From assembly GCA_028874175.1 (NCBI GenBank), contig JAPPLN010000008.1:1-64000 (forward strand): DNA of 64,000 nucleotides, written 5' to 3'. Of this stretch, positions 51,488 to 63,293 are shown piece by piece. The position numbers and the translations under genes are program-made. The notes under the pieces were generated by a model, which was not told the DNA's origin, searched no databases, and was given only the letters and a program-made list of their open reading frames with translations. The DNA is from Chloroflexota bacterium (lineage in GTDB: Bacteria > Chloroflexota > UBA11872). Within the stretch, counting starts at the first letter, position 1; every line of letters starts with the position of its first letter.

Positions 51488-54400
51488 TCACCGACTCCCG
51501 CCATCGTCAACGCCTTCGCCGTCCGCCGCTGGGTCCGAACGCACGGCTGACGATTCGTCGATGCCGAAGTCCTCCGAGGGGCGCAAGAAATCGGCAAATT
51601 CGTCGCTGGCGCCGCTTGGTGATGTCTCGATACCGGCCAACAGGTCGCTCTCGGCGGCATCCATTGGTGGCACACCGGCGGCCACTACACCCGCCTGGGC
51701 ACCGTTGTCCAGGTCGGGAGTCGCGTCGGCGCCATTGTCCGGATCACGCAGATCGTCAAGCGTCACTCCCTCGGCCATGTGCATGGCCTCGGTGTCAATC
51801 AGGACGTCCGACTGGCCCGGGGCTTCGAGCGCTGGACCGTGGTAGCGATCCCATCCGGTGCCGGCCGGAATGAGCTTGCCGATGATCACGTTCTCCTTCA
51901 GCCCATGCAGGTGATCGGTCTTGCCTTCCACCACAGCTTCCGTGAGCACGCGCGTAGTGTCCTGGAACGACGCCGCGGCCAGAAAGCTCTCGTTGTTCAA
52001 CGAGGCCTTGGTCACACCGAGCAACACTTCGTGCGAGTCCGCAACCTGACCGCCAGTTTCCGCGACTTGCACGTTGGTCTGCGTAAGCGTGGACCGGTCA
52101 ACCAGCGTCCCCGGCAAGAGCGAAGTTTCGCCAGGCGTGTCGACGGCGTTGTGACGCAGCATCTGACGGATGATGATCTCGATGTGCTTGTCGTTCACCG
52201 CCACGCCGACCATGCGGTAGACACGTTGGACTTCACTGACGATGTACTGCTGCAACTGGGCACGGCCGCGCAACCGCAGGATGTCATGCGGGTTTAGCGG
52301 CCCCTCGGTGAGCTGATCGCCCTCGCGGACAAATTCGCCACTCTGCACGCGCAGTTCAGCGGCCAGCGAGACCGGGTACTCACTGACATCCTCTTCCTCG
52401 GCGCGCACGACGATCCGCCCCTCATGGATCTCCACGACGCCGTCCGCCTCGGCCGTGACGCCAATGCCGGCGACTTTGGCCAGCGCGCGCTTGCTGATCG
52501 TGTTGGACTTGCTCTTGGCCTTGCGAGCCAGGAGGTCGTCCGCCTGGACCTTCGGCACGGCCAGAACCCCGTTCCTGGCAATGTCGGCGCCGTCCTCGAC
52601 AATCGGGACCATGCCCGGGTCAAGCGGGTACTCGTACTCGTGCACGTGGGCTGAAACCACCCGTACACGCCGCTGCTCGTCCTCTTCAATGACTTCGACA
52701 GTACCGTCAATGTCGCTCATGACGGCGACACCTTTGGGGATCCGCGCCTCGAAGAGTTCCTGCACTCGCGGCAAGCCCTGCTCCTTATCCACGATGTCGG
52801 CGCCCACCGTCGCGATGCCACCCAGATGGAAGGTCCGCATGGTGAGCTGAGTCGCAGGTTCGCCCATGGACTGGGCGGCGATGATGCCAACGGCGGCGCC
52901 CTCCGCCACTAATTCGTGGCGTGCCAAGTCCATGCCGTAGCACATCTGGCACAGGCCGCGAGCGTTTGCGCAGGTCATGGGCGATCGGACCGTGACCGAT
53001 TGCACACCGGCGTCATCAACCAGCTTGACCAAGTCGTGGTCAATCAGAGTGCCCAAGGGCACGATGATCTCGCCAGTCGCCGGATGCACGATCGGTCGTG
53101 CCGGAAAGCGGCCGAAGCAGCGGACGCCCACGGAATCCAGCACCTCGTCCAAGGTCCCGACTTCCACGGGTATTCCGTCCAAGGTGCCGCAGTCGTCGCC
53201 CATGACGATCACGTCCTGGGCTACGTCCACCAGGCGGCGGGTGAGATAGCCGCTGTCGGCGGTGCGGAGAGCGGTGTCGGCCAGCCCCTTGCGGCCACCG
53301 TGCGTGGAGATGAAGTACTCGTGGGCGGACATGCCTTCACGGAAGTTCGCACGAACGGGCATCTCGATAATCCGGCCGGCAGGATTGGACATCAGTCCAC
53401 GCATCCCCGAGATCTGGCGGATCTGGTCGAAGTTGCCCTTGGCTGCGCCTGAGTTACCCATCATAAAGACGGGGCTCATCGGGTCCAGGCTCGTCTCCAC
53501 GGAACTGGAAACGGTGGCCATGGCATCGGTCCAGGCCTTGACGGTCAGCCGGTAACGCTCGTTGTCAGTGATCAGACCGTCGTCAAAGCTGGCCCTGATG
53601 GCGCTGACACGGGCATCGGTCTCCTGCTCCACCTGGCGCTTGACTTCAGGGATTTCGAGGTCCGTAATCCCCATCGTCACCCCTGAGCGCGTGGCCCACT
53701 GCATGCCCAGGTTCTTGAGCTGGTTGGCGACGTCGCCAGTAACGTCCATGTTGGTGTTGAAGAAGACCATCTCGATCACACGACGCAGTCCGCCCTTATC
53801 CAACTGTTCGTTGACGAACCGCAACTCCCGAGGGATGGCCTGGTTGAGCATGATGCGCCCGACGGTCGTCGTGATGAATGCTGGACCGTCCTGGGCGACC
53901 ACCTCGTCAGGGAAATCTTCAGGCGTAACTCGCAGGCGGATCCGCTCCTGCAGATCCACCGCGTTGTGATCGAAGGCCAGCATGGCGTCGGTGAAATTAG
54001 CAAAGGCTTGGAGGTCGTCTTCGTCTCGGGTATCGGGCTTGCTCTGGGTCAGGTAATAGGCGCCAAGCACCATGTCCTTGGTCGGGCTGACGATGGGAGT
54101 CCCATCCGCCGGAGACAGGATGTTGTGGGTGCTCTTCATGATGTGGCGGGCCTCGTCCTGCGCCGCTCGGCTCAGCGGCACGTGGACTGCCATTTGGTCT
54201 CCATCGAAGTCGGCGTTAAACGCCGTGCAGACCAGCGGATGAATCTGGATGGCACTGCCGCGTACCAGCACGATGTCGAACGCCTGAATCCCCAGCCGGT
54301 GCAACGTCGGCGCACGGTTGAGCAGCACGGGATGGTCGCGCGTGACCTCCTCCAACGCATCCCACACCAGCGGCTCGGGATGCTCGACCATTCGCTTGGC

Positions 54401-56089
54401 GCTCTTGATGTTGCTGGCATGCCCGTCGTCCACCAGCTTGCGCATGACGAAAGGCTTGAAGAGTTCCAGGGCCATCTTGGTCGGTAGGCCGCACTGGTTG
54501 AGATTGAGATGCGGTCCCACCACGATCACTGAGCGGCCGGAGTAGTCCACCCGCTTGCCCAGGAGGTTCTGACGGAATCGGCCCTGCTTGCCGCGCAGCA
54601 AATCGCTGAGCGACTTGTAGGGATGGTTCGACGACCCAGTCACGGCACGACCGCGTCGCCCATTGTCAATCAGTGCGTCTACGGCCTCCTGCAGCATGCG
54701 CTTCTCGTTGCGCACGATGATTTCGGGCGCCCCCAGTTCGACCAACCGCTTGAGCCGATTGTTGCGGTTGATTACCCGGCGGTAGAGATCATTCAAGTCG
54801 CTGGTGGCGAAGCGTCCACCGTCCAACTGAACCATGGGTCGCAATTCCGGTGGCAGCACCGGCAACACGTTCAGGATCATCCATTCCGGTCGGTTGCCCG
54901 AGCGGCGGAACGCCTCCACGACCTTCAGCCGCTTGGCGGCCTTCTTTTGCCGCTGCTTCGAAGTCGCATTCAACTCCTCACGCAACTCAGCCGCCAGTTC
55001 ATCCAGATTGACATCGGCGATGAGGTCGAGGATGGCTTCCGCGCCAATGCCGGCCTCAAAGATGTCACCGCAGGTGTGCGTGAGCTGCTGATAGCGAGGT
55101 TCCGAGAGCAATTGGTGCAGTTCCAGGGTGCTCAGGTCCTTACGACGCTGCTCGTAGAAGTCGCGGGCGTCGTTGACCTCCAAAACCTTGTCCTCTTCGA
55201 TGCGGGCGACCGCCTGGTCACTCTCGCGTCGCTCGACACCCTTGGTAGCAGTGAAGCGGTCGCGAGCACCGGACTTCTCAGCTTCGAAACGGGCCGTCAC
55301 TTCGGCAATTGCCGCTTCGACCGTCGCATCAAGCTGCGCCAGCGCATCCTGCGGAGGCACGCTGCCCGCGGCAACAAATGGTTCGGTCAGCCAGCTCAGC
55401 GTGGCGTCGTCCTCAAGCTGGCGCTGGCCGATGGCCGCCAGCAGGTTGCGGACAGTGGCAGCTTCCTTGTTGATGGAGTCGAAGCTGGCCTGGGCTTCCA
55501 GGTCCAATCGCTTCAACTCATCCGTGAGCTGCGAGTCGAGTTGCGCTGTCTGTTCCTCCAGACGCCGGTGCTCGTCCGCCAGGCGCATGGCCGCCGAGTC
55601 GTCGATCTCCTCAATCCGGTCGGCCAGATCCCGATCGACTCGACCCAGCGCCTCGTCACGGGCCTCTTGGTCCAGCTCGGTAACGATGAAGGATGCGAAG
55701 TAGACGATCTTCTCGAGATCGCGCGGCGTGATGTCCAGCACCTGGCCAATTCGGCTCGGCGTACCTTTGAGGAACCAGATGTGAGTAATCGGAGCCGCAA
55801 GCTCAATGTGCCCCATCCGCTCTCGTCGGACACGCGAGCGAGTAACTTCAACGCCGCACTTGTCGCAGATGATGCCGCGGAAACGCACACGCTTGTACTT
55901 GCCGCAGGCGCATTCCCAGTCCTTGGTTGGGCCGAAGATGCGTTCGCAGAACAGCCCGTCACGCTCAGGCTTCAACGTGCGATAGTTGATCGTCTCCGGC
56001 TTGGCGACCTCGCCGTACGACCAGGACCGAACCTGATCCGGCGAGGCCAGGTGGATCCGAATCGCGCTGAACTTGTTGACTTCAAGCAT
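51488..56089 (-). CDS. rpoC: RNA polymerase beta-prime subunit
   Basis: A 1533-residue catalytic subunit. The N-terminal zinc site uses C60, C62, C75 and C78. The catalytic [12 protein letters not shown] lies near residues 625-636, with the bridge helix and second zinc cluster ([17 protein letters not shown]) further on. Between about 140 and 330 there is a large Glu/Ala/Asp-rich insertion predicted to form coiled coil, absent from E. coli; insertions here occur in some other phyla. The C-terminal 70 residues are acidic and probably disordered. The ATG is 14 bases after rpoB. Confidence 0.97.
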   Translation of the reverse strand: MLEVNKFSAIRIHLASPDQVRSWSYGEVAKPETINYRTLKPERDGLFCERIFGPTKDWECACGKYKRVRFRGIICDKCGVEVTRSRVRRERMGHIELAAPITHIWFLKGTPSRIGQVLDITPRDLEKIVYFASFIVTELDQEARDEALGRVDRDLADRIEEIDDSAAMRLADEHRRLEEQTAQLDSQLTDELKRLDLEAQASFDSINKEAATVRNLLAAIGQRQLEDDATLSWLTEPFVAAGSVPPQDALAQLDATVEAAIAEVTARFEAEKSGARDRFTATKGVERRESDQAVARIEEDKVLEVNDARDFYEQRRKDLSTLELHQLLSEPRYQQLTHTCGDIFEAGIGAEAILDLIADVNLDELAAELREELNATSKQRQKKAAKRLKVVEAFRRSGNRPEWMILNVLPVLPPELRPMVQLDGGRFATSDLNDLYRRVINRNNRLKRLVELGAPEIIVRNEKRMLQEAVDALIDNGRRGRAVTGSSNHPYKSLSDLLRGKQGRFRQNLLGKRVDYSGRSVIVVGPHLNLNQCGLPTKMALELFKPFVMRKLVDDGHASNIKSAKRMVEHPEPLVWDALEEVTRDHPVLLNRAPTLHRLGIQAFDIVLVRGSAIQIHPLVCTAFNADFDGDQMAVHVPLSRAAQDEARHIMKSTHNILSPADGTPIVSPTKDMVLGAYYLTQSKPDTRDEDDLQAFANFTDAMLAFDHNAVDLQERIRLRVTPEDFPDEVVAQDGPAFITTTVGRIMLNQAIPRELRFVNEQLDKGGLRRVIEMVFFNTNMDVTGDVANQLKNLGMQWATRSGVTMGITDLEIPEVKRQVEQETDARVSAIRASFDDGLITDNERYRLTVKAWTDAMATVSSSVETSLDPMSPVFMMGNSGAAKGNFDQIRQISGMRGLMSNPAGRIIEMPVRANFREGMSAHEYFISTHGGRKGLADTALRTADSGYLTRRLVDVAQDVIVMGDDCGTLDGIPVEVGTLDEVLDSVGVRCFGRFPARPIVHPATGEIIVPLGTLIDHDLVKLVDDAGVQSVTVRSPMTCANARGLCQMCYGMDLARHELVAEGAAVGIIAAQSMGEPATQLTMRTFHLGGIATVGADIVDKEQGLPRVQELFEARIPKGVAVMSDIDGTVEVIEEDEQRRVRVVSAHVHEYEYPLDPGMVPIVEDGADIARNGVLAVPKVQADDLLARKAKSKSNTISKRALAKVAGIGVTAEADGVVEIHEGRIVVRAEEEDVSEYPVSLAAELRVQSGEFVREGDQLTEGPLNPHDILRLRGRAQLQQYIVSEVQRVYRMVGVAVNDKHIEIIIRQMLRHNAVDTPGETSLLPGTLVDRSTLTQTNVQVAETGGQVADSHEVLLGVTKASLNNESFLAAASFQDTTRVLTEAVVEGKTDHLHGLKENVIIGKLIPAGTGWDRYHGPALEAPGQSDVLIDTEAMHMAEGVTLDDLRDPDNGADATPDLDNGAQAGVVAAGVPPMDAAESDLLAGIETSPSGASDEFADFLRPSEDFGIDESSAVRSDPAADGEGVDDGGSR

Positions 56090-56103
56090 TCGTCCGGGTC
56101 CTC

Positions 56104-59100
56104 CTAAAGGCGGTATTCACGCCCCTGGATGTTGATGCCATCCAGGTCGGGCAGCTGGTCGTGCATGTGTTCGCCGGCCAGCGCGATTTCTTCCTCGGCG
56201 TCGTCCAGGATGTCCACGGACACGCCAAGGCTCTGCAGCTCCTTCACGAGCACCCGGAACGACTCCGGGATACCGGGCTCGAGGATGGTTTCGCCTTTGA
56301 CGATGGCTTCGTACGTCTTCACGCGCCCAAGAATGTCGTCGGACTTGACCGTAAGCATTTCCTGTAGCGTGTGGGCGGCGCCATAGGCCTCCAGCGCCCA
56401 GACTTCCATCTCACCGAAGCGCTGGCCGCCCATCTGCGCCTTGCCGCCCAGGGGCTGCTGGGTGATGAGCGAGTACGGCCCAGTCGAGCGGGCGTGGATC
56501 TTGTCGTCCACCATGTGACCAAGCTTCATCATGTAGATGACGCCGACGGTCACGTCCTGGTCGAACGGTTCGCCCGTTCGACCGTCGTACAAGACAGCCT
56601 TGCCGTCGGCCGGCAACTCGGCTTCCTCAAGAGCGGCGGCAATGTCCTCTTCATCCGCACTATCGAACACTGGGCTGATCGCACGAAATCCAAGCTTGTC
56701 GGCCGCCCACCCCAAGTGCGTCTCTAGCGTTTGCCCCACGTTCATGCGGGACGCAACGCCCAGCGGGTTCAAGATGATGTCAACGGGCGTCCCGTCCGCC
56801 AGATAGGGCATGTCTTCTTCGGGCAGGATCATAGAGATCACGCCCTTGTTGCCGTGGCGGCCAGCCATCTTGTCGCCGACCATCAGCTTGCGCTTCGAGG
56901 CAACGCTGACTCGAATCATCTCCGTCACGCCCGCTTGAAGATCGTCGCCGTCCTCGGCTGAGAACCGGCGCACGTCGATCACGCGGCCGTATTCTCCCGC
57001 CGGCACGTGCTTGGAGGTGTCCTTCACTTCCCGCGCGTCGCGCCCAAAGATGGCACGCAGCAGCCGGTCCTCGCCCGAGAGCTCGGTCTCGCCCTTGGGC
57101 GTGATCTTGCCGACGAGCACGTCGTCCGGCCCGACCTCCGCGCCCACGTACACCACGCCGGTGTCGTCCAGGTTGCGGAGGGCCTCCTCATTCTGATTCG
57201 GAATGTCGCGCGTGATCTCCTCGGCGCCGAGCTTCGTGTCCCGCGCCTCCACTTCGTACTTCTCGATGTGGATTGACGTGAACACGTCGTCCTTCAGCAG
57301 GCGCTCGCTGACGACAATGGCGTCCTCGTAATTCCCGCCTTCCCAGAACATGAACGCGACCACGATGTTCTGCCCGAGGGCGATCATGCCGTCGGAGGTC
57401 GCCATGCTCTCGGCGATCGGTTGACCCTCCGTCACCATTTCCCCAGCGGCCACCACTGGCCGTTGGCTGATGCAGGTGGCGGTGTTAGAGCGGTCGAACT
57501 TGCGTAGGCGGTAGGGACGTTTCTTTTCGTCGATCACGATCTTCCGTGTGGTGCCCTGCACAACCAAGCCGGCGTCCTTCGCGTTAACGGTTTGGCCGGC
57601 CTTGCTTTTGGCGATCTCTTGCCCTTTCGCGACCGTGTCGTTGACCGCAACGATTGGGTGCATAGTCTTGTCGCCATTGGCGATGGCGCGGTCGGTCTTG
57701 TGCAGGTCATAGATTCGCTTGTCCGTCCCATGGTCAACCAGGATCTCGTTCGCGGTCACCCGCATAACAGAGCCGGCGTCCACCGCGTGAACCATATGCC
57801 CGGAGTCGCTCGCGCTGGCCCGCTCCATACCGGTGGCCACCAGCGGTGCCTCAGGCGTGATCAGCGGCACGGCCTGTCGCTGCATGTTGGCGCCCATCAG
57901 CGCGCGATTGGCGTCGTCATGCTCGAGGAAGGGAATCATGGCCGTCGCCAGGCTCACGATCTGCTGCGGTGACGAATCCAGGTACTCGACGTCGCTCGCG
58001 TCGGCCTCGAAGAAATTCGGTCCCCGACGTACCGATACCCGATCCAAGACGATTTCGTTCGCATCATTGAGCCTGGTCTTGGCCTCGGCAATCGTGTGGC
58101 GCTCCTCCTCGTCGGCAGCCAGGTACTCGATCTCGTTGGTCACAACCGGGCGTATGCGCACATCGAGCTTGTCGGCACCGTCGATCTGACCAATGGTCTC
58201 GGCTAGGGCCGCGTCGATCACGTCGCCAGCCTGCGCCAGCGGCTCTGCGCCGTCCGCTGCGGTGACCGGCTCGACCAGCGTTCGCCCCACCAGCATCGCG
58301 GCGTCCCGCGCCGGAATGCGCGTGAGAACCCGTCGGTACGGCGTCTCGATGAATCCGTAGGAGTTGACGCGTGCCAGGGTTGCGAGGGTGTTGATCAGAC
58401 CGATGTTCGGCCCTTCAGGCGTCTCGATGGGACAGACCCGGCCATAGTGGCTGTAGTGCACATCGCGCACGTCAAAACCGGCACGCTCGCGCGAGAGGCC
58501 GCCCGGCCCCATGGCGCTGAGCCGACGCTTGTGCGCAAGCTCCGCCATCGGGTTGGCTTGGTCCATGAACTGCGAGAGTTGGCTGCCCCCGAAGAACTCC
58601 TTGACCGCCGCAGTCACCGGCCGCGTGTTGATCAGACCGGACGGCGTGGCTTCAGCGGCGTTCTGGATGCTCATCCGCTCCTTGATCACGCGCTCCATGC
58701 GCAACAGCCCGACGCGGAACTGGTCGGCCAGCAACTCACCCACCGCGCGCACGCGCCGGTTACCCAAGTGGTCGATGTGGTCGGGCACGCCCTGTGTCAC
58801 ATTCAGGTCCACGATTTCGCGCACGATGGCGACGAGGTCGTTCGGCTCGAGTGTGCGAGTGGTTTCTTCGGTCTCTAGCTCAAGGCGCTTGTTGAGCTTG
58901 TAGCGTCCGACGGGCCCCAGGTCGTAGCGACGCTTCTCGAAGAACGTCTGCTCGATCAGGGAGCGAGCGTTGTCAACCGTAGCCGGATCGCCGGGACGCA
59001 GTCGACCGTAGAGGCGGATCAGCGCTTCTTCGGTGTTGACCACTCCGTCGCGACGATCATCTTCGATCGTCGCTTCGATGAACCCGTGCTCGGGGTCGCT

Positions 59101-59757
59101 ATCGACGTCCGCAAACGCCTCAAGCAGCGCCGCATCCTCGCTCAGTTCGGGCTCGATCGCGCGCAGGAACGTAGTGACCGGCAGCTTGCGCTTGCGGTCG
59201 ATCTTGACGTTCACCACGGACTGGTTGCTCGTCTCAAATTCAAGCCACGCGCCGCGCTTGGGAATGAGCTTGGCGCCGAAGCGGCGGCGGCCGGTGGATG
59301 GATCGATCTCGGCGGAAAAGTAGACGCCGGGCGACCGTACGAGCTGGCTCACAACCACACGCTCGGCCCCGTTGTAAATGAACGTGCCCTGGCGCGTCAT
59401 GAGCGGGAAGTCGCCCATGTACACGACCATTTCCTTGATCTCACCGGTCTGCTTGTTGTGCAAGCGAGCCCTTACCCGAAGCGGAACTTGGTAGGTGCGA
59501 TCCTGCTCGCGACACTCCTCCTCGGTGTACTTCGGCTCGTCGAACGCGTCGTCAGGCACTTCGAAGTGCAGTTCCAGATTCTTCCCCGTGAAGTCCTGGA
59601 TGGGCGAGATCTCGGCGAACAGTTCGCGCAAGTATTCGTTCTTGAACCGTTCGAACGATTCGAGCTGCGTCGAGACCAGGTGCGGCATGCCCAGGATGCT
59701 CGGGACACGCCCGTAATGCCGCTCGTCAAAGCCCGAAGTTGTGCCGTTTGAACTCAT
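56104..59757 (-). CDS. rpoB: RNA polymerase beta subunit
   Basis: A 1217-residue catalytic subunit. ATG at 59757 is chosen because GAAGGAG lies 11 bases upstream and the conserved [25 protein letters not shown] follows; an open frame upstream is leader. The rifampicin region reads [61 protein letters not shown]-like, with no obvious resistance change. The E. coli-specific insertions are missing, as expected outside proteobacteria. It heads the supercluster. Confidence 0.97.
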   Translation of the reverse strand: MSSNGTTSGFDERHYGRVPSILGMPHLVSTQLESFERFKNEYLRELFAEISPIQDFTGKNLELHFEVPDDAFDEPKYTEEECREQDRTYQVPLRVRARLHNKQTGEIKEMVVYMGDFPLMTRQGTFIYNGAERVVVSQLVRSPGVYFSAEIDPSTGRRRFGAKLIPKRGAWLEFETSNQSVVNVKIDRKRKLPVTTFLRAIEPELSEDAALLEAFADVDSDPEHGFIEATIEDDRRDGVVNTEEALIRLYGRLRPGDPATVDNARSLIEQTFFEKRRYDLGPVGRYKLNKRLELETEETTRTLEPNDLVAIVREIVDLNVTQGVPDHIDHLGNRRVRAVGELLADQFRVGLLRMERVIKERMSIQNAAEATPSGLINTRPVTAAVKEFFGGSQLSQFMDQANPMAELAHKRRLSAMGPGGLSRERAGFDVRDVHYSHYGRVCPIETPEGPNIGLINTLATLARVNSYGFIETPYRRVLTRIPARDAAMLVGRTLVEPVTAADGAEPLAQAGDVIDAALAETIGQIDGADKLDVRIRPVVTNEIEYLAADEEERHTIAEAKTRLNDANEIVLDRVSVRRGPNFFEADASDVEYLDSSPQQIVSLATAMIPFLEHDDANRALMGANMQRQAVPLITPEAPLVATGMERASASDSGHMVHAVDAGSVMRVTANEILVDHGTDKRIYDLHKTDRAIANGDKTMHPIVAVNDTVAKGQEIAKSKAGQTVNAKDAGLVVQGTTRKIVIDEKKRPYRLRKFDRSNTATCISQRPVVAAGEMVTEGQPIAESMATSDGMIALGQNIVVAFMFWEGGNYEDAIVVSERLLKDDVFTSIHIEKYEVEARDTKLGAEEITRDIPNQNEEALRNLDDTGVVYVGAEVGPDDVLVGKITPKGETELSGEDRLLRAIFGRDAREVKDTSKHVPAGEYGRVIDVRRFSAEDGDDLQAGVTEMIRVSVASKRKLMVGDKMAGRHGNKGVISMILPEEDMPYLADGTPVDIILNPLGVASRMNVGQTLETHLGWAADKLGFRAISPVFDSADEEDIAAALEEAELPADGKAVLYDGRTGEPFDQDVTVGVIYMMKLGHMVDDKIHARSTGPYSLITQQPLGGKAQMGGQRFGEMEVWALEAYGAAHTLQEMLTVKSDDILGRVKTYEAIVKGETILEPGIPESFRVLVKELQSLGVSVDILDDAEEEIALAGEHMHDQLPDLDGINIQGREYRL

Positions 59758-59980
59758 GAATCGCCTGCTCCTTCGTTCCTCGACGAACAGAGTCGATTGC
59801 GCCCGCGTACGCCACAGCCGCAGCGCACAGACCGAGCTCCCGTATGCAACCAATCGTGCGGTGGGGCGGAAAACGCAGTGCGTCGACGCACGCAGGCCGC
59901 GGTCGTCAGAGAGCCCTGCGACAAGAACTGCGTCAGCGCGTCACATCCGTTTTCGAACAGGTACCTGTTGGTCGCAAGGC

Positions 59981-60012
59981 ACAGAAACCCAGCCCGCGTA
60001 TGCCGGCTGGGT
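59981..60012 (-). terminator. Attenuator-like hairpin in the rpoB leader
   Basis: On the minus strand ACCCAGCC (60012-60005) pairs with GGCTGGGT (59994-59987) around a ten-base loop, followed by TTCTGT (59986-59981). The stem is strong and the T-tract weak. It lies about 60 bases downstream of the candidate promoter and 230 upstream of rpoB, so partial termination or read-through control is plausible. Confidence 0.5.
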
Positions 60013-60072
60013 CGTGGCTCTTCAGTTGTCTCGCGGCCGTGCGGCTATTCGGACACCCCCCACGTTGGACGC

Positions 60073-60100
60073 ATCCTAGCACACTGCGGCCGACGATCAA
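60073..60100 (-). promoter_or_regulatory. rpoBp: Candidate extended -10 promoter for the rpoB-rpsI supercluster
   Basis: On the minus strand a -35 TTGATC (60100-60095) is followed after 16 bases by -10 TAGGAT (60078-60073). The bases before the -10 read TGC, which makes an extended -10. The transcript would start near 60066 and run through about 310 bases of leader before rpoB. Predicted by eye only. Confidence 0.5.
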
Positions 60101-60212
60101 GGCCGACTTCTGGCTGTCATGCACGATCAGGGCCACTTGTTTTGGACCGGCTCTTGAACTCGGAATACGTCCAAATCGCGCTACCGAGTCGTCCAGGCGC
60201 CTGAAAAGGCTG

Positions 60213-60572
60213 CTAGCCCAGGCGCCCACTCAAGGCACGTCCGCCCAATACGTGCACGTGCAGATGCGGCACGGTCTGTGCACCGTCGCGCCCATGGTTT
60301 GTTGCAAGGCGATAGCCTGACGCGGCTAGGTCTTCCGCCTGGGCCACCGTTACGGCCACCGACATCACCCGTCCCAGCAACTCCCCGTCGTCCTTTAACT
60401 GGTTAACGCTCGCCACGTGCCGCCGCGGCGCTACGAGCACGTGTGAGGGCGCCTGCGGATTGATATCTCGAAACGCAACCACCTGGTCGTCGCTATAGAC
60501 GCTGTCGCTCGGAATGTCACCACGCGCGATGGCGCAGAAAACGCAGTCCTGTTCAGTGGCGTTGGACCTCAT
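60213..60572 (-). CDS. HIT-family protein (HINT-like nucleotide hydrolase)
   Basis: A 119-residue histidine-triad protein that hydrolyses AMP-linked or similar nucleotides. The triad HLHVHVLGG has histidines at 103, 105 and 107, and the N-terminal CVFCAIARGDIPS holds two cysteines of the zinc-binding type. ATG at 60572 has AGGAGGT eight bases upstream, stronger than the TTG two codons earlier. It begins 24 bases after prmA. Confidence 0.92.
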   Translation of the reverse strand: MRSNATEQDCVFCAIARGDIPSDSVYSDDQVVAFRDINPQAPSHVLVAPRRHVASVNQLKDDGELLGRVMSVAVTVAQAEDLAASGYRLATNHGRDGAQTVPHLHVHVLGGRALSGRLG

Positions 60573-60595
60573 CGGCAACGACCTCCTATGCCGTC

Positions 60596-61510
60596 CTAAG
60601 TTTCCACATCTATAAAGGGCGGTGCCCCCTTGGTGAAGTCAAGCAGCCGCCACTCCTCGGCTGCCGCAACCCCTTGCAGGTTGAATAGGAAAGGCCGCGC
60701 TGCCGCGACCACTTCTTCGACGCGAGTGTCAATCACCCCGCTAAGCAATAGCCGCCCTGCGGGCGCTAGCAGCCCGGCGTATTCCGGCATCAGCTTCACG
60801 TGCACCGATGCCACGATGTTTGCCACAACCAACGTGGCGAGCTCGGACGCACCAGGACTCGAGCTCGGAACGGTCAAGTGGATCCGATCGGCTACGCCGT
60901 TTCGCCGGATATTGGCGGCCGCCGCCGGACCTGCCTCGGGATCTCGGTCGAACGCGTGCACACGCGCCGCGCCTAGCTTGGCCGCGGCGATGGCCAGCAC
61001 GCCCGAGCCCGTCCCAACGTCGACGACGACGTCACCCGGATCCACCGAACTTTCCAACGCCGCCAACGCAAGTTGGGTCGTGGGATGACGTCCGGTGCCA
61101 AAGGCCATCGCAGAGTCGAGGAAGATTGGCATCCGATCTGCCTGATCCGGCGGCTGATCCAGCCAAGCAGGAACAATCACCAGGCGGCCAATCGCGATTG
61201 GCGCAAAGAATTCGCGCCATCGCGTGCGGTACCCATCAGCGTCTACAGACGCTTCCGACGCCACGCCAACAACGCCGTCGCCGGCGATGCGCAGCATTTC
61301 GAGCGCCCGCAACAGCTCACGGCGCGCGTGCGCCTGCCCCTTGCCGGGGGCTAGGTACGCGTGGGCGGTCACCGGCCATTCTCCCGCCGCCGCCGACGGG
61401 CGGGTTTCAACGGCGAACGACGTGCCAACCAGTCGATGCAGCGTCATGGACACATCGTCCACGGCCTCCGGTTGCAGGGGGACGCTGATGTCCGTCCACT
61501 GGCTGCTCAC
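60596..61510 (-). CDS. prmA: Ribosomal protein L11 methyltransferase
   Basis: A 304-residue SAM-dependent enzyme that methylates L11. The N-terminal substrate-recognition domain (about 1-110) is poorly conserved. The catalytic part has DSAMAFGTGRHPTTQLAL, the SAM loop VDVGTGSGVLAIAAAKLGA and VVANIVASV. It overlaps dnaJ by four bases and is a usual neighbour of the dnaK/dnaJ genes. Confidence 0.92.
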   Translation of the reverse strand: MSSQWTDISVPLQPEAVDDVSMTLHRLVGTSFAVETRPSAAAGEWPVTAHAYLAPGKGQAHARRELLRALEMLRIAGDGVVGVASEASVDADGYRTRWREFFAPIAIGRLVIVPAWLDQPPDQADRMPIFLDSAMAFGTGRHPTTQLALAALESSVDPGDVVVDVGTGSGVLAIAAAKLGAARVHAFDRDPEAGPAAAANIRRNGVADRIHLTVPSSSPGASELATLVVANIVASVHVKLMPEYAGLLAPAGRLLLSGVIDTRVEEVVAAARPFLFNLQGVAAAEEWRLLDFTKGAPPFIDVET

Positions 61511-62613
61511 CGAAATGCGGCTCGGATTTTCTCAACGAAGCTGCGCCCGCCCGAATCGCTGCCGCCAGGCAAGGTCTCACGCAGGCCTTCAAGCAGTTCG
61601 CGCTGCTTCCGATTCAGCTTGGTCGGGGTGGCCACGTGCACGAAGAGATAGTGGTCGCCTCGTCCCGATCCGCGCGGGCGCGGCGCGCCTTTGCCGCGTA
61701 ACCGGATTGGTGTACCGGCCTGGACGCCGGCCGGAATCTTGACGGAGCTGGGACCGTCGGCCGTTTCCACTTCGAGATTGGCGCCCAGGGCCGCCTCGGC
61801 GACGTTGATCACGACGTTGCTCAGAATATTGTCGCCGTCGCGCTCCAGTACGGGATGTGGCTTGACGTCGATACCGATATAGAGATCGCCTGGCGAGCCG
61901 CCGCGCGGGCCATGATTGCCCTCGCCGGTGAGTCGGAGTTCGGTGCCGGGCTGAAGCCCGGCGGGAACTCTGACCTTGCGCTGCACGGCGACGCGCTCCA
62001 AACCGATCCCGGTGCATGACGGGCACTTACTCTCGACGACCTGTCCGGCACCGCCGCAGGTGTCGCAGATGGTGACGTTGACGAACTGACCGAAGATCGA
62101 ACGCTGGGCACGCTGGACTTGGCCGGTGCCTCGGCAAGCCGCACAGGTGGTGGGCCTGGTGCCGGGCGCAGCGCCGTTGCCGGTACAGGTGCCGCAGGGC
62201 TCAAGACGCCTGTAGCTGACGTCGGTCTCAACCCCAAACACGCTGTCCAGGAATTCCAGTTCCAATTCAACGCGCGCATCGGTTCCTGGCTGCGCCCCTC
62301 CAGGCCTTGGCCGTCGGGCGCCGCCAAAAAATGCGTCAAATACGTCACCAATCCCACCAAAGTCATCAAACCCTGTACCGAAAGATGCCCCTGGACTGTC
62401 ATGGCCAAAGCGGTCGTAGTTCGCCCGCTTCTGCTCATCGCGCAGAACCTCGTAGGCCTCGTTGATCTGTTGAAAGCGAGCGGTGGCGTCGGGTTCGCGG
62501 CTGACATCCGGGTGATGCCGCCGCGCCAGATCGCGATACGCCTTGCGAATCTCGTCTGGCCCGGCCGTACGTTCGACGCCCAAGACGTCGTAGTAGTCGG
62601 GCTTGGCGCTCAC
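61507..62613 (-). CDS. dnaJ: Chaperone DnaJ
   Basis: A 368-residue class I J-protein that stimulates DnaK. The J domain has HPD at 34-36, followed by a Gly/Phe linker (SFGTGFDDFGG). Four zinc-finger repeats read CGTCTGNG, CAACRGTG, CDTCGGAG and CPSCTGIG, then the substrate-binding barrels. The ATG overlaps the grpE stop by four bases. dnaK is not in the window. Confidence 0.96.
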   Translation of the reverse strand: MSAKPDYYDVLGVERTAGPDEIRKAYRDLARRHHPDVSREPDATARFQQINEAYEVLRDEQKRANYDRFGHDSPGASFGTGFDDFGGIGDVFDAFFGGARRPRPGGAQPGTDARVELELEFLDSVFGVETDVSYRRLEPCGTCTGNGAAPGTRPTTCAACRGTGQVQRAQRSIFGQFVNVTICDTCGGAGQVVESKCPSCTGIGLERVAVQRKVRVPAGLQPGTELRLTGEGNHGPRGGSPGDLYIGIDVKPHPVLERDGDNILSNVVINVAEAALGANLEVETADGPSSVKIPAGVQAGTPIRLRGKGAPRPRGSGRGDHYLFVHVATPTKLNRKQRELLEGLRETLPGGSDSGGRSFVEKIRAAFR

Positions 62614-63293
62614 ACGGCCCCGCTGGCGTCGTTCTGCGATTGCTCAATTGGGCGCCCGTCTTCTTCTGGAGACTCGAGCGTCTCAGGCTTCGGACCAGCC
62701 TTGACGAGCGCAGGCCGAATAACTCGGTCGTGCATTCGATAGCCGCGCTGCATTTCAGCGACCACAGCCGTGGCTTCGGCGCCTTCCGTCATGACGACTT
62801 CGTGAACCTCCACGTCAATCGGGTCGCCGGCGCGGCAGTCAATCGGAGTTACGCCGGCGGTCTCCAGCACACGACTGAACTGCGCCTGGATCAGTGCCAT
62901 GCCGTCGATCCAGGTGAGCAGCCGTAGCTCGGACGGGATCGATGCAAACGCGCGCTCCAGTGCGTCCATAACACTGAGCAGCTCAAAGGCAAACGCCTGG
63001 TTCGCGAACTTGGCAATTTCCTGGGCCTCTTCGGTCGTACGCCGCCGGTAGTTCGCGAAGTCGGCTTGCACGCGGGTCAGTCGGTTGAGCAGGTCCTGCC
63101 GGCGTGCGTCGAGCTGAGCGACCTGCGCCTTCAAGTCCCCTAACTCGTCCGTCGGAGCTTCAGCGGCGCCATCGGCGTCCGGGGTCCGGGCCGAATCGTC
63201 ATCGAGGTTGGACGCGGACCGATGGTCCGCGACTTTGACCTCAATCTGCGACTCGTCATCGGCGCCATCAGCGCCGGTCCTATCACTCGCCAT
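62610..63293 (-). CDS. grpE: Nucleotide exchange factor GrpE
   Basis: A 227-residue DnaK cofactor. The long coiled-coil helix covers about 50-115 (LKAQVAQLDARRQDLLNRLTRVQADFANYRRRTTEEAQE), and the C-terminal head has VHEVVMTEGAEA and GYRMHDRVIRPALVKAG. The N-terminal 45 residues are acidic and disordered. A weak -10 TAAAAT lies on the minus strand at 63331-63326. No CIRCE operator (TTAGCACTC inverted repeat) was seen. Confidence 0.93.
   Translation of the reverse strand: MASDRTGADGADDESQIEVKVADHRSASNLDDDSARTPDADGAAEAPTDELGDLKAQVAQLDARRQDLLNRLTRVQADFANYRRRTTEEAQEIAKFANQAFAFELLSVMDALERAFASIPSELRLLTWIDGMALIQAQFSRVLETAGVTPIDCRAGDPIDVEVHEVVMTEGAEATAVVAEMQRGYRMHDRVIRPALVKAGPKPETLESPEEDGRPIEQSQNDASGAV

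Larger units (their letters stand above)
59758..60212 (-). other. Long leader region upstream of rpoB
   Basis: 455 bases between the HIT protein stop and the rpoB start. No coding region was found; in particular rplJ and rplL, which precede rpoB in many bacteria, are absent. It contains a candidate promoter (60073-60100), a terminator-like hairpin (59987-60012) and about 230 bases of further leader before the ribosome binding site of rpoB. Confidence 0.6.
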
